Source: Acanthochlamys bracteata (Eukaryota; Streptophyta; Magnoliopsida; Pandanales; Velloziaceae). Taken from it: a stretch of DNA of 64,000 nt. A program made the translations under genes and the position numbers. The notes beneath the pieces are model-generated. The model was not told where the DNA came from and did not search any database. It saw nothing but the letters and a program-made list of their open reading frames with translations. Shown piece after piece: positions 13,343-25,730 of the stretch; the first letter of the stretch is position 1; every line of letters starts with the position of its first letter. Where the stretch lies: positions 4,504,461-4,568,460 of the forward strand of contig CM034139.1 in the NCBI GenBank assembly GCA_019914995.1, written 5' to 3'.

Positions 13343-13612
13343 TAGAGGACGTTTGAAATTACTTATGAAATAGAATTTTTGTAAAATAAAAAGTATTTTT
13401 ATTTTTTTAAAAAATGAGCTATATTTTTTTTATTTTAAAAAAAATAATAAAAATATGCAATAAAAAAATCTCACTTCGTAAAATTTTTCTACACTTTCTA
13501 AATTTTTAAATAAATTTTTTATATACTTATAAAATATGTATTGAAAAATATGAAATGAAGAAAAGTTGAAAAAAATTGATAAGTAGTTTTTGAAACGGAG
13601 AACTAAACAGCG
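13343..13612. repeat. AT-rich MITE-like element (first family)
   Basis: Starts GAGGACGTTTGAAATTACTTAT and ends near GGAGAACTAAACAGCGC. The flanks share CTATATA (left ...ACTATATA, right ...CCTATATA), which may be a decayed 7-8 bp target duplication. The internal arms are complementary and A/T only. Confidence 0.5.
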
Positions 13613-14237
13613 CCTATATAATCAAGTCAAAAGTTCTTGCAGGTAACTATTTATTAACATATGTACTTTGCATAATTAAAATGCTGTTTAGAATCTAAAG
13701 AAGGAAAAAAATAATAATAATTCTATTAATTAGTTTTTAGTCATTGAATAATTAACTCGATCGCCTGCAGCAAGATCTTGTTGATCGATCTCTGCAGTCC
13801 AATCACGTTCTAATTAAGCAAAAACTTGTAGTTAATTATATTTTGCGCTAATAATGAACACTGCTGTATTATACTGGTTAATTATAACATGGTTGCTTAT
13901 TATATGTTAAGCTAAACATAAATAGATTGGGTTCCTACTTTAAAGTTTAGGAGATGTTTTTTTTTACAGTAATTATGACACTATTTTTTATTTTAAAAAA
14001 TTTTAAAGTTTTCAATAATTTTATATAGTATTTAAAAAAAATTTTAAATTTGTAATTTTTATATATAATTTTTATTAGATTTTAAAATAAAATAATAAAC
14101 TCATTTTTTACAAAAGCTTCAAAATAAAATTTATTTATTTCAGCTAAATTTTTTATTTCAAGCAAAGTTCTCTTTATGCCTATATAAACATAATAGCAAG
14201 TATAAGCTAGCTTTTCCTTCAATTATGAGATATTTAT

Positions 14238-14490
14238 GTGAGCGTTTGCCATTGCTTATTTCAAAAACAGTTTTTTAATTTTTAATTTTATATTTTTTTA
14301 ATACATATTTTATAAATATTTAGAAAATTTATTTAAATATTTAAAAATTATAGAAAAAATTCTACATAATAAAAATCTTTTATTACATATTTTTATTATT
14401 ATTTTAAATCAAAAAAATAAATCTCATTTAAAAAAATAAAAATATTTTTTATTTTAAAAAAATTTTATTTTAAAAATACTTCTAAAGAAC
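14238..14490. repeat. AT-rich MITE-like element (first family)
   Basis: Begins GAGCGTTTGCCATTGCTTA and ends in TTTTAAAAATACTTCTAAAG. It is in the opposite internal orientation to the copy at 13343 (AATACATATTTTATAAATATTTA arm first). Confidence 0.45.
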
Positions 14491-15616
14491 ATGAGAACCA
14501 AAAGAACAACACAAAACATTACCACCATCTACATCAACAGGTCCACCAAACACTACCACTATTACATGCCCCTTCCTATACATCAAAGAGAAAGCTCCCC
14601 CATTCTTTTCACATGCCACTCAACTCAAACAAACAACTTCTTCTTATTAACTAGCACCTATTCAATTACTTTTCTTAAACATATAGCAAAACTAATCATG
14701 CATACAATAAATAATATATAGGACCATTAATATTGAAATAGGTATATGTTAATATAATATAATTAACCTTATAGCTGGTACCAGGAAGTACATATGCACA
14801 CCAAGAATCCTTCGTACCTAATTGTGCAGGCACTTTATTATTATTACATGCCAGGATTTATTTTATTTTGTTTTTCTTTCTTGAGACTATATTACATGCC
14901 AAGATTGTGGAACTGTGATTATTGATCCTGTAGTTCCCAGCAAATTATTTGAATTTAAAACAAATGTAATCTGAGATGGAAATCTACCCTCATTGCATTT
15001 TTTAAAAAATAATTCCAATACAGCAGTTCATGGATTTTATTTGTGTTCTTAATTAGCTATAACTCTGTGTTTATTTATAATTTACAAAGAGTATCTACTT
15101 GAGAATCTTTTCGTTAATCCCAAAAACATTTATATATATGTTTCATTTAGATTAATTAAAGTTACGAATAACACTAACATTATTATTATTATATGGGAAG
15201 AATATATATATCATTATCTTTGACATATGAAACCTACAAGTAAATTTTTAATGCATTGTGTTGATATGTGACCCTCTCCTCACATGGAGGGCAGAATAAC
15301 AATGTTTATTATTACAAAAAACAAATTAATCATAAACTAATATGATTAGCTAGAAAGCCATGGAAGAAGATCATCCTAAATCTTCACTAAAATCCTAATA
15401 CAGCACTGCTGTAATTACTTTTAGGGAACACACAACACAACAGGTACCATTCTTGTATATAATTGCACAAGATCTTCTTTGTCATCTGCTGCAAACAATC
15501 TTTAAGCTTTCTTTCTGTCTCTACCCTTCTTTCAGCCTGTATTTCATTTTCTTAATTTCTAGCTATTAAAAGGTTAGTTTTTGGAAAGAATAATTAGAAG
15601 AGTACTACAGAGAATT

Positions 15617-16750
15617 ATGGGAAGTAGTCAGTTTGGAGAGTTAGGGTTGGGGAATAGTAATGGAAAATCATCAAGGAAAGGAAAGAAGAACAATTCAGAC
15701 AAACCAAAACAACCACAGAGAGGTCTTGGTGTTGCTCAACTTGAGAAAATCAGACTTCAGTCTCAGATGGCTTCCTACAGTAACGTTCCTAGTTATCACC
15801 AATCTCCATTCATCAACAGTACTCTCAACAAGCAGGTAAAAGCATGTATTGAATATTAAATGTTCTATGCTATTTTACCTTGAATTTCCATTAATTTCTG
15901 GTTTGATTAGGGTTTCTCTCGTGCAGATTTCTCCTTTTTATGATTTGGGTAATTACTACGAGCAGGAAGAGGATCAAATGAAGAGACTAGAAATGGGTTA
16001 TTCATCACCACCGCCACCTTCGTCAACTGTATCCATCGCATCATCCTCGTCTTCTCTCTTTGGATTTCACCACAACACTATGGTAACTTCTGATTGTCTG
16101 AGCTGCAAAAACCCCCCTTTCCCTCCAAGTATATGTAATCAACTAAAATTATGGCTGTGATAATATTCAACAACAAATGTTTGGTTTATATAGATCGATA
16201 TTGCACCGTTTCAACATATAATTAATCTGACCATGTTGATTCAGATGGAATTTGGAGATGCTGAACGAATAGATAGCATGTCTGGTGGATTCCATTCACC
16301 ACCGATGATGGCAAGGTACTGCTTTAATTAGTTACTGCAAGCTAGCTCTAATTAGGATGGTATGTTAGGAACGTTAATTTCATATGTTGATTGTTTCGAT
16401 CATATTTATATGATGATCAGTTCCTTCCTGATGGTTTATCTTCTTACAGCAGCAGTAGCGTCTATCAAAGTCATAGTTTTTCTCAACCGGCAGTGACACT
16501 TCCTCTCTTTGAGCAAAACATGGAGGTCCGTAATCAACTTCTTTTTGTTACCATAACAATTAATGTTCGGAATAATAAACTTCGGTTAAATTAATTCTTC
16601 TGTGTATATTTATACTATATTATATAGGTTTCTCTGCAAAATAAGAGAAAACACGATCACCGGCGGCACTCAACTGGTTCAATGAGCCAAAACTCAGACT
16701 CTAGTGATCACACGCAAGAACTTGATTTAGAGCTCAAGCTGTCGCTATGA
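15617..16750 (+). CDS. SPEAR: SPEAR/TIE1-type EAR-motif transcriptional adaptor
   Basis: Five exons: 15617-15835, 15927-16082, 16245-16315, 16450-16525 and 16628-16750 (214 aa), with all junction phases agreeing. The start MGSSQFGELGLG was chosen because TIE1/SPEAR proteins begin this way; an earlier in-frame ATG would add a short basic leader. A Lys/Ser-rich stretch is followed by the conserved SPL motif KPKQPQRGLGVAQLEKIRL (residues 30-48). The protein ends exactly in the EAR repressor motif LDLELKLSL (206-214). Family members are nuclear, bind class II TCP factors (TIE1) or act as SPOROCYTELESS-like adaptors, and recruit TOPLESS co-repressors in leaf or sporophyte development. Exon 4 is entered at TTACAG, which keeps frame with exon 3; the nearer ATCAG would not. 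Which SPEAR paralogue it is cannot be fixed here. Confidence 0.92.
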
Positions 16751-17503
16751 CACTGCAAGAAGACGTGCTTTGTATTACGGCTTGTCTAGTAGAAATGTTC
16801 CATATAACTGAAGTTAATTTCTTGCATTTTGATATATATGAAGGGTCTTTCTATGTTTATTTGGCCTATTCAAGCAAATGTTACTCGACCGTGGTCCCTA
16901 ATCAAAATCGAAGGATGCATGATAGGATCACCATTGTTTTCCAAAACCCCAATGAAATTCTTGATTCATATATATAACGAAACTCTAGGCATAGGTGTTT
17001 CATGCATTTTGACATATTGAAATTATAAATGGGAGAATGTAAGTCATATGCTTTATTTTCTTCTGAGGGTCTCTATACATGTTCCTATAGTTCTTGCTCA
17101 TTCTTTGGGCCTATGTTAAGCCTTAAGGTCAAGAGAGGAACAAGTTCATATAACATGGATACATTACGGAGAAGAAGATCGAACGCCTGAAGAAGTACCA
17201 GAGTTATATACAAGTATACTCCAGCATTCGTGTATGCGTGTTTATACACTTGCACAGGGGCCTATGTATGCTGTAATGTATGGATGTTATGCAGGTTTTT
17301 AGCGGAACTTAAATGCTTGAGAATGATCATCACCATCAGGTACATATATATATATATATATATAGCTTTTAAGTTTTAAGTTGGAATGAAGAGTTTCTCG
17401 GACATTTCGGGAAAGAAATAAGTAGAGCTCAATATGACGCACTTTTAGTTTTATTCATGCATATTTGGACTTCAAACTTTTCCTGATCAACAGGAGTTCC
17501 CTT

Positions 17504-18058
17504 GTCTGGGTCATAAAATTTCCGACCCAATCTACGAATCCGATTCAAAAAAGTCAAATTCCAATCAAGTTTTAGTTGAATTTGGATCGATTTTAGGTCA
17601 AACAAATGATTTGAAAATTTAAATAAATTCGGATCGGATTCGGATTGATTCGAAATTGATCCGTTTAACTATTTATATAGTATATATTACATAATAATTA
17701 AAAAATAATAGCAAAAAATTTAAACTTAATTTATATATATTTATTAATATATGTTAATTTAACTAATTTTTACTTAATTTATAAATTTTATCAAAATTAA
17801 TATTTTTTTAAGATATATCATAATTAATAATTTTTATATATTATTGTTAAAAGTTAATATTTATAATTTTTTTAATATATTTTAATTATTAAATGGATCA
17901 ATCCGAATTTAATCCCGGTTATTAAATAGATTGAATTAGGGTTGACAACTTTGATCCATATAAATAAATAAATCGAATTAGAGTTGAACAATTTTGATCC
18001 GATTATTATATGGATCGATTCGAAATCGATTCAGGAACTCGAATTATTATTTCTAGTT
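17504..18058. mobile_element. Decayed copy of the GATCC-rich hAT-type MITE
   Basis: Aligns along its length with the intact element at 40871-41417. The shared order is: GGTCATAAAATTTCCGACC-like start; CCGTTTAACTATTTATATAG; AT-rich middle; ATTAAATGGATCAATCCGA; TTGATCCATATAAATAAA; TTATATGGATCGATTCGAAA. The terminal repeats are eroded and no clear target duplication remains, so this is an older insertion. Confidence 0.65.
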
Positions 18059-19171
18059 TTTTTGGGGTGTTTATTATCATCCTAAGTTTTAGGTTTTTTT
18101 TAAAATTATTTTTAATATAAAATAAATAAATAATTTAAAATAATTTTTTTATTAAATTTTTAAAATTTTTTTATAAAAAACTTACTATTAATATAAAATT
18201 AATATAAAAATCTATTTTTATATTTTTAATATTTAATTTAATTTTTTAAATTGATTTTTCAGAAACTCAAGTTCACCCAATTTAATACCCTTAGTAAACA
18301 CGCACTTAGCAAAAGTAATACAAATGAGAGGCAATTTTGAGCTTCACCAAAACTACCTGATATAGATGACTACGTACTGATTCTAATATGAGTGTGTTCT
18401 TTTTTATTAAACTAAGTTATTCAAAACTGAGCTACTAAAAAAGCGAGTTACTGTAATTAATGCTAGTTGGAAGTAGACTTAATTTTTATATTTTTCCTAA
18501 AAAGAAGTAAATAAAATGACTTACCGTATTTTTTATATAATTAAAGTATACTAAAGTTAATTTTTTTAATAAAAATAAGTGAGTCCTAAGAACAAACCGA
18601 TAAACCCTCTTTGATGTATATGTATTTGCTTCGTTGGCGAAAACACCCGTGCTACCGTAGTACTCATAAAAATATGACAGATCAATACTTGGCCGCTCCA
18701 CGATGCTCGACTCATATCAGAATTAATCCGCATTAAACAAGTTAAAGGAGAAGCTAAAGACTACTTAGAATAAAACGTGATCCACCTCAAACTGAAGTGT
18801 CTAGCTTTTGGTAGTTGAAAAGGGACCAGCAATAGTAGCACCAGTACAATTTTAGTGAACAGCTATCAACAGGAGAAGATTCTTTTCTTCCATAATTGAG
18901 TATGAAGTTTCCTTGCTGCTACCCGTATAGCTGATTACGTATATATAAATACAAAAGAAATATTGTCTAGCAGCTTTTCTATGGGAGAATAAGACACCTA
19001 TCCTCCTCCAACAGGGAGGGTCCATACGTAATAGGCATGTAACATGTTGAACTCGGCATAAATGTTGTTTGCATTTTTGCATAAAATGCAGACCCGAAAA
19101 AGAAACAAGCTCCCTATTTGAAAGAAGTGCTTGTTTACAAGATACTTCTTTCTTTTCTTCATTATTAGAGC

Positions 19172-19510
19172 TTGAGATAACAATATATGATTCGATTTAA
19201 AATTTTAATTTAAATTGATTTATTTAGTTCGAATCAAGATTGATAATTTTGATCTATATAAATTTATAAATTAAATTAGAATTGCACGAATCTGACTCGA
19301 TTACTATATAAATCGATCCGAAATTAATTTCGTATAATATTCATTCTAACTGATTTTATAATTTAAATTATATATAATTATAAATATATTGGATTAAAAT
19401 TAATATTTTTATCTATATAAATTTATAAATTAAATTAAAATTAAATAAATTTAATTTAATTATTAAATGAATCGATTCGAAAGATTTGTTAATTCGAATT
19501 GGCATCTCTA
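19172..19510. mobile_element. Decayed, internally deleted hAT-type MITE relative
   Basis: Shares the TTTTGATCTATATAAATTTATAAA and ATTACTATATAAATCGATCCG-like blocks with the 40871-41417 element. It ends ATTGGCATCTCTA, close to that element's ATTGCCACCCCTA end. Shorter, with one internal block duplicated. Confidence 0.5.
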
Positions 19511-20160
19511 ACCATAAACATAGAGAAGTGTTGATATAACCTTCGCTATACTTTCAACTTGTACTAAACTCGGACAGTCACACTAGTAGCGGAGGAGCCT
19601 AAAATAATAAGTAAAACATACTAGTAGGAGGGAGAGCGTCTCCATTTGAACCGAGCCAAATTTGGTCGTGAATCGGTGGACTTAACAACCGACACTGCAT
19701 AATACGACTACTTTCATTAGTAAAAAAGATATGCATTTATATATAAAAGATGTTAATTCGTAATTAAGTTATTAGTCAATCACTTTAGCATATGGACCTG
19801 ATCCTTGCATAACAAAACAATCCTTCATTGGTTTGGTTACACTTTTTTGCAGTTAGCCGTAGGTCCAACATAATGCCTCCGATCTTTCTTGTCTACAGGA
19901 GGTTTTATAAGAATGGTTACTAAGAACCAGTGCATATCAATCATCTGAAACTGAGGACAACTTAAATCTGCTGCGCTATAAAAGATGTTACTGACGAGTG
20001 ATATGGAAAATTTTTGTTAGCCGAGATGCATCAGTGATCTTAACAAGCTATTTCAGACGAGGCATGCAACTCTCATTTTCATAACAAAGTTGACACATTT
20101 TGCGAGAGATTTTGAAATTAAGGTTTGCACTGAGTTGGTGAGACAGGGAAACAACGACTA

Positions 20161-20397
20161 AGAGCACGTTTCAAAAACTATTTTTTAATTTTTTTTATTT
20201 CATATTTTTTAATACATATTTTATAAATATTTAAAAATTTAGATAGTGTAAAAAAATTTTACGTAATGAGATATTTTTATTGCATATTTTTATTATTTTT
20301 TTAAAGTAAAAAAAATAAAACTTATTTTTAAAAAAAATAAAAATATTTCTCATTTCAAAAAAATTCTATTTCATAAATAATTACTAACACACCCTAA
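20161..20397. repeat. AT-rich MITE-like element (first family)
   Basis: Starts AGAGCACGTTTCAAAAACT and ends near ATTACTAACACACCCT. The core follows the family pattern in the same orientation as the copies at 14238 and 34310. Confidence 0.45.
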
Positions 20398-21398
20398 TAT
20401 AAGAAAACATTAAATAATTCAAACAAAATTTCTAAAAAGAGTTTGCGGTTCCTTACGTCTCTTACTTGTCTGTGTATAATTAAAAACTGAGCTTCTAAAA
20501 AATGAGTTATTAGGAAGTCAAATATTGGGAGATGAAGTGAGAATGCATTTGTGAATGCAAGAAAATTATCTGGAAGTAAATTTTTTGATAAAAAAGAGTT
20601 ACTTCACAGAGAAGTAAACAAGCCCTTCCTTACCCTTCATACAGATATATACATCTAAGGGGTCCGTTTGAAACTGCTTATCGTCTAAAAAAGTTTAATT
20701 CAAAAAAATTATGCACAATATTTTTTAAAAATTTAAAATATGAATAAATTGTAAATTAAAAAATAATTATATGATATTTTTGTTTTTGAAAATATTCATA
20801 AAATTATGTATCAAGGTTCTTTTTTTATTTTTTTTTCATAAGCACTTTCAAACTTTTACCAAATATTTTTGTAGTAGAGTTGGACTGCTTACTAGCATAA
20901 TGAAAGAGGATATCATTATCTAGCAAGCAAAATACTCAATTGCAGCAATAATAGGAGATTTTTTACAAAGGATTGAACTACGATTATGCCATATGTTCTA
21001 AGGCTTCACCAGAACTATTTCTGCGTCTCTAAAACATTGATTCTTCAAACATTTAGTGCCATCTACCTTCAGATAAATAGGAAGAATGACAAAGTCGCAA
21101 AATAAAATAGGCAAGCAAACATTTAGACTATCTGTTCACGTTATAGGATAAAGGGGCAGCACAACTATCAAATACTTACACTGCTAAACTCAAGGAATTG
21201 GATGTAAACATACAAAGCAAGCAGATCAGTCACATTACCATAAAATGAGATAAAACGAAAAAATTCGCGCATATGAAATTGAGGACTAGTTCTAGCAAAA
21301 TCTCGGACAAACTACTATCAACATGAATTAGTACCAAAAGCTCATCTAACTTGCAACAATTTATACAGGTAGTAGGAATGTGAACCACCGTAAGGCTA

Positions 21399-22453
21399 CT
21401 ACGTTTCAGTACTACAGAGGAAATGTGAAGCGCCCAAGTCTCCTAACTCCTTGTATTCTGCTTCCGCATTAGTGGCGCATAGTAGCGTCTCAGGCGCCTT
21501 GAGTCTTGCTGCTGCTTGCTCTGTGACGTTCTCAAGCAGCCGATTGCTGCGCCCTGCCTGCTGCTCAAACTCTGTTGCTTGCCGATCAACATGCTCATTT
21601 AGTGAGGCAAATCCGGTGAAGGTTGCAGTCTGCTTCAGCTCGGAAACAAGCTTCAGCAGAGAATCTGCAGCTTGTACCTGCCCCACCACCACAATCCAAG
21701 GTCTCCAATCAAGTTTTACCCAATTGAATTCAATCCATCCTCTTCAAAACCCACTTCGACATGCACGTGTCTTGTTCTATGATCTGCGATGCTTATCAGT
21801 ATATTCTCATGAGAAACCATAGATCAAGCTCCGTTCAGAACTCATCTTAGAATCTTATTTTGCAGGATGAAAAATGTACTGTTTTCTTTCAATTTAGTGA
21901 AATATATTGTTTTAAACATTTCAATTACGAATCAATAATTAATGAACTGAGTCGAAGCTGCACTTCAAATTCACTTCAAATATTGTCATTCTTGAAAAAT
22001 GCTTTCTTTCATTCATTTCAAAGAACAAAAATTCAAATCATCAACCAAAGATTCTCTCACCACTCATAATTTCAGTTCAAAATTTGCTTGTTGGCGCCGA
22101 AAGAAAAATGATCTTTTTCTTTAAAAAAATTGATTCGTCTTCGAAATTGAATTAACTTACTTACAATTCTTGCGGGACGTATTTCCCTATTGAATGAATC
22201 CTGACTATTGGTGGGTCATTCACCTGAGCAAAGAACACTTGCCAGCTTCTTCAGTTGATTCTAGAGAGAAAGAGAGCCTGATCTTCGAGAGTTGACCGAG
22301 TTGTGTGAAGTTATCGAACATAGAACCGACATCAGTCTCAACGCGGTAAAAGAGAGTTCTGTCCTGCGCAGCAGCGACCCCGGCCGCCGTCTGTCCGAGC
22401 GCTACTTGGTCCTCAAACATAAAACTTTGGGGATCAATTAATTTCTCCGGCAA
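21399..22453 (-). pseudogene. MED22: MED22 (Mediator subunit 22) pseudogene
   Basis: Three exon relics in the right order match plant MED22, a head-module subunit of Mediator. Relic 1 (about 22290-22410) reads RVETDVGSMFDNFTQL. Relic 2 (about 22150-22226) begins VNDPP, then in another frame SQDSFNREIRPARI. Relic 3 (from about 21680 down) reads [20 protein letters not shown], then [10 protein letters not shown]. The relics keep CAG acceptors and GTAAGT-like donors at family-typical positions, so this is a duplicated, not a reverse-transcribed, copy. At least two frame changes (after FTQL, and between VNDPP and SQDSF) prevent a full-length product, and an insertion precedes the C-terminus. The long open third exon shows the decay is not ancient. 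Confidence 0.75.
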
Positions 22454-22540
22454 AGTTTTATTAATCTTCTACTAATCGGTTTCTGTTTGGTAATCATGGG
22501 TCCCTAGTATTAATGGTTTGATAATTTAAACGCCTTAATA

Positions 22541-22633
22541 GTTCATGATCGTGCTATCTTCGAAGGATTGATGTGATCATACTTATTATAGAAAGATTGT
22601 AATGCAAGTTCATGATCGTGCTATCTTCGAAGG
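22541..22633. repeat. 26-bp direct repeat
   Basis: Two identical 26-bp copies (22541-22566 and 22608-22633), each starting GTTCATGATCGTGC, are separated by 41 bp. Lies between the MED22 pseudogene and the XTH gene. No known function. Confidence 0.7.
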
Positions 22634-23124
22634 TAGAATGTACAAACCATGATATAAGTTAACGCTTGCACCACTACGTTTGAACCCTCGACACTTTCTT
22701 AGATACAATGCTTTACAGCATGTATTGAAGTTATAAAACATTTAACATAGGTCAGAATGAACAAGTCACTCCCTTCTGGTAGACATCTTCAAGAAAAAAA
22801 TTTCAAAAAGAATCGTTTCTGCCACGACTTGCCTTGCCGCCTGTTTCATCTTGAAAATTTCTTTCATGGACTCTCTTACTGGGGATCACATTAGTTCTTT
22901 CGATATCTGTCAAGATATTGCAATCTTTTAGATGACCAAGATACATAAATATTTTAGATACATAAAAAATAAGTACTTCGCAATTTGCCAGTTCAAACAA
23001 GGATACATTTATTTCAAGTTAATGAATGAATAATGTAGGCACACGCTTTTGTTTGTGCTACTCATGCTAACGGAATGAGAGAGAATGAACTGAAGACCCG
23101 CTCCGATCTCACCTGTATCTGCTC

Positions 23125-23130
23125 TATAAA
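23125..23130 (+). promoter_or_regulatory. Putative TATA box of the XTH gene
   Basis: TATAAA in the context CTCTATAAATGC, about 120 bp before the XTH start codon, the usual spacing for a plant core promoter with a short leader. Confidence 0.5.
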
Positions 23131-23248
23131 TGCTTTCCTGAAAGGTCAAAATAATATAAAATGTTCTATGTCATAGTTACAGAAGAAAGAAAATATCAAA
23201 CTTGTTATTGAGATTTCTTTCGTTCTTTCTCCTTCGTGTATCATTGCC

Positions 23249-24629
23249 ATGGGTAACCTAGGAACTTTCCTTCTGGTTCTGGTTTCTTCATTTGCACTGC
23301 AAGGAGGACTTGTAGTTGGTCTCAGTTACCGTAAGATGATGTCTTGCAACTGGGGATGCCAGAATGTTAATGTTTCAGGACGCGCTGATGAAAACCTCTC
23401 GCTTACACTGAACAACTACACAGGTATTACCCCATTTTCATTTTCTTTTCATAAATATACTTCGATGCGTAAAACTTTGAGCATAGAAACTAATTCTGCT
23501 ACTATATGTGCCAAAGATATGTATGCATGCTTTCAAACAAAGGAATGTCCTGAAAAAAATAAAAGTCCTGTATGTGATATAGCTTGGCATCACATAACAT
23601 CTTCAGCAAGAACTAACAATGTCATTTGGATGCACATAGTAGAAAAGGCTCTTTTGAAGCATATCATATAGCTGATAGCAGCATCTTGTTATTAAATTAT
23701 AACATCCTTTACATGGAAAGAAGATGGCAATTCTAAAATCTGCAGGCTCTGGAATTCAGACAAAGAAACAGTATCTCTTTGGAAGTTTTGAAATGTCCAT
23801 CAAGTTAGTCCCTAATAATTCTGCTGGTACTGTGACAACTTATTATGTAAGTCAGCAACAGTTTATCAAGCTCACAAATTTCAATAGTAATAGACTGACG
23901 AGCATAGCTCAAATGGCTTTTACATTACTTCAGATATCATCACTTGGACCCTTCCATGATGAGGTCGACTTTGAGTTCCTGGGTAATGTATCAGGGCAGC
24001 CTTATATCATCCACACAAATTTGTATGCCGAAGGTCAAGGCAACAGAGAGCAGCAGTTCTACCCGTGGTTCAACCCAACAACAGGCTACCACAATTACAC
24101 CATCTTCTGGAGCCCATCCCAGATTGTGTAAGCCAATCTGCTTCATAATAGATGTTTGGTAACATTTTATATAATAATTTATGGGTCTAAAATGGAAAAT
24201 GATGAGCTCTCTATATGAATTTGCAGTTGGTTTGTAGATGGCATACCAATTCGGATATTCAAGAACTACAAAAACATTGGAGTTCCATTTCCTCACCGAC
24301 AACCAATGAGAGCTTACTCAAGCCTATGGAACGCTGATAACTGGGCAACACAAGGTGGACTTGTAAAGATAGATTGGAAGTCTGCACCATTTGTGGCTCG
24401 ATACCGCGGACTGAACCTGAGAGCTTGTACATGGGCTGGAAACATCTCAAAATGTACAGCATCAAATCCTGCCAACTTGTGGACTAATCCTGCAATCACG
24501 AACATCAGCTATGCTCAGATTGGTCAGCTTAACTGGGTGAGGAGAAAGTATATGATCTATGATTACTGCAAAGATACTAAGAGATTCAATGGACAGATGG
24601 CCCCTGAATGTTCACAGCCAATCGTCTGA
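23249..24629 (+). CDS. XTH: Xyloglucan endotransglucosylase/hydrolase (GH16)
   Basis: Four exons: 23249-23423, 23746-23846, 23934-24127 and 24227-24629 (290 aa, standard length). The start follows CC in a CCATGG context and gives a signal peptide (residues 1 to about 24, [21 protein letters not shown]). The catalytic motif [10 protein letters not shown] is intact, with nucleophile E102 and acid/base E106. The usual N-glycosylation site N110-V-S follows directly. The C-terminal XET_C region is complete, with paired Cys ([17 protein letters not shown]). XTHs cut xyloglucan and rejoin or hydrolyse it in the cell wall during growth. Nothing in the sequence separates transferase from hydrolase activity; the subgroup is uncertain. 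Confidence 0.95.
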
Positions 24630-25007
24630 TCTTGAAGTCTAGCGGTTTACAAGGGACAAGAAATAAACTCTAAGAGTATGGTGTTTCAAGAACTAGAAAA
24701 TATTCTTTCAATGACCATCTGGTCATGAGATTCAAGCATAGTTTGCCTAAATATGTTGATTTTATCATATTATTGCAGGTTTGCATTTTGCAATGTTTCT
24801 TTTATGGAGAATGAGAGGATGTAAAGAAAAAAAGAGTTCAATGTACACCAAATAGTATGAGAAGTTGAAGACATCAGTTCACTGCTTTTAAACATAAATT
24901 TCTGCAGATAACATTCAAGATTAAATACATAACACATAAATCCCAGCACAACGAAAAAGATAAAAACATTACATGAACAAGTTCATTCATGGCATGTAAC
25001 TGATTAA

Positions 25008-25370
25008 TCAAGCCAAACAGATCCAGACACCAAGAACAATAAGAACAGTACCAAACAACGCAAAGCCTACACGTGTTTCTTCACCGAGAAGCATCGCGGC
25101 GAGGGCGGTGGCGGCAAAGGTTGTCGCATTAGTAACAGGTACGGCGAGTGAGATGGGTGCTTCACCGAGCACGTAGAAGAACGCGGCGGAGGCTGAGAGG
25201 TTCACAGCGAACGGCAGCGAGTACTGCCACGTCAGCACGAGATCGACCCATTTCTTCACCGCCGATGATGACGACGACGAACTACCACGTGTTTCAGCGA
25301 TGTGGGCCCCGCGACGCATGAGCGCGTTGGTTATTCCCCATACCAGACCAACTCCGATCATCTTTTCCAT
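25008..25370 (-). CDS. TMEM234-like small multi-pass membrane protein
   Basis: Intronless, 120 aa. The start MEKMIGVGLVWGITNALMRRGA matches the conserved N-terminus of the eukaryotic TMEM234 family (GLxWGxTNALMRRG). Four hydrophobic segments can be placed at about residues 3-18, 48-66, 72-92 and 97-118, with the family-typical FYVLGEAPISLAVPVTNATTF and the GEE loop before the last helix. The family resembles half of a drug/metabolite transporter fold; its biochemical role in plants is unknown to me. A short Ser run (residues 30-36) is the only low-complexity insertion. Confidence 0.85.
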   Translation of the reverse strand: MEKMIGVGLVWGITNALMRRGAHIAETRGSSSSSSSAVKKWVDLVLTWQYSLPFAVNLSASAAFFYVLGEAPISLAVPVTNATTFAATALAAMLLGEETRVGFALFGTVLIVLGVWICLA

Positions 25371-25487
25371 TTCGATTCAATCCAAGCTCAAAATGTTGAT
25401 CGTTGTTTTCGGTTTGATCTATAAACCAAACCCATATCAATTTGACTCGATCCAAATTAAACGATATCAAATTGAACTCGAAGCAGT

Positions 25488-25690
25488 TTAAGACGTTTGG
25501 AAATATTTTTAAAATAAAATGTTTTTAAATAAAAAATTATATTTTGTAAAAAAGAATTTATTTTAATATAAAAATAATAAAAATAAATAATAATAAAATT
25601 AATTTTTATATTTTATAAATTTAAAATAAATTATACGAAATATTATAAAAAATTTTTAAAAAGATAAATAAAATAAAAAATTTTGGAGGA
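25488..25690. repeat. AT-rich MITE-like block
   Basis: Begins AGACGTTTGGAAATATTT and continues in A/T-only arms to about 25690, resembling the first MITE-like family. It separates the TMEM234-like gene from the next small gene. Confidence 0.35.
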
Positions 25691-25730
25691 AATGAAATGG
25701 AATGTAAAACGCCAGCTATGCTTGACCTCG

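Larger units (their letters stand above)
9456..15616. other. Gene-poor intergenic region
   Basis: The first kilobase (to about 10440) has mixed composition and a 16-bp direct repeat of AATTCGACGAAGCTGG (near 10088 and 10139). The rest is AT-rich with MITE-like blocks at about 10950-11170, 13343-13612, 13950-14175 and 14238-14490. Short open frames here look random. No RNA gene was recognised. Confidence 0.5.
16751..21398. other. Intergenic region with hAT-like and AT-rich repeats
   Basis: Holds the 3' UTR of the SPEAR gene, a TA microsatellite (about 17343-17363), two decayed relatives of the hAT MITE (17504-18058 and 19172-19510), and AT-rich MITE-like blocks at about 18062-18305 and 20161-20397. 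No gene was recognised on either strand. Confidence 0.5.

Noticed and set aside
14491..14721. 76-codon plus-strand frame in AT-rich DNA
   Set aside because: Thr/Ile/His-rich translation typical of random AT-rich sequence, directly after a MITE-like block.
16437..16449. Acceptor ATCAG upstream of SPEAR exon 4 (giving FLPDGLSSYS)
   Set aside because: Would not keep the reading frame with exon 3; the TTACAG acceptor 20 bp on does, and it has a better pyrimidine tract.
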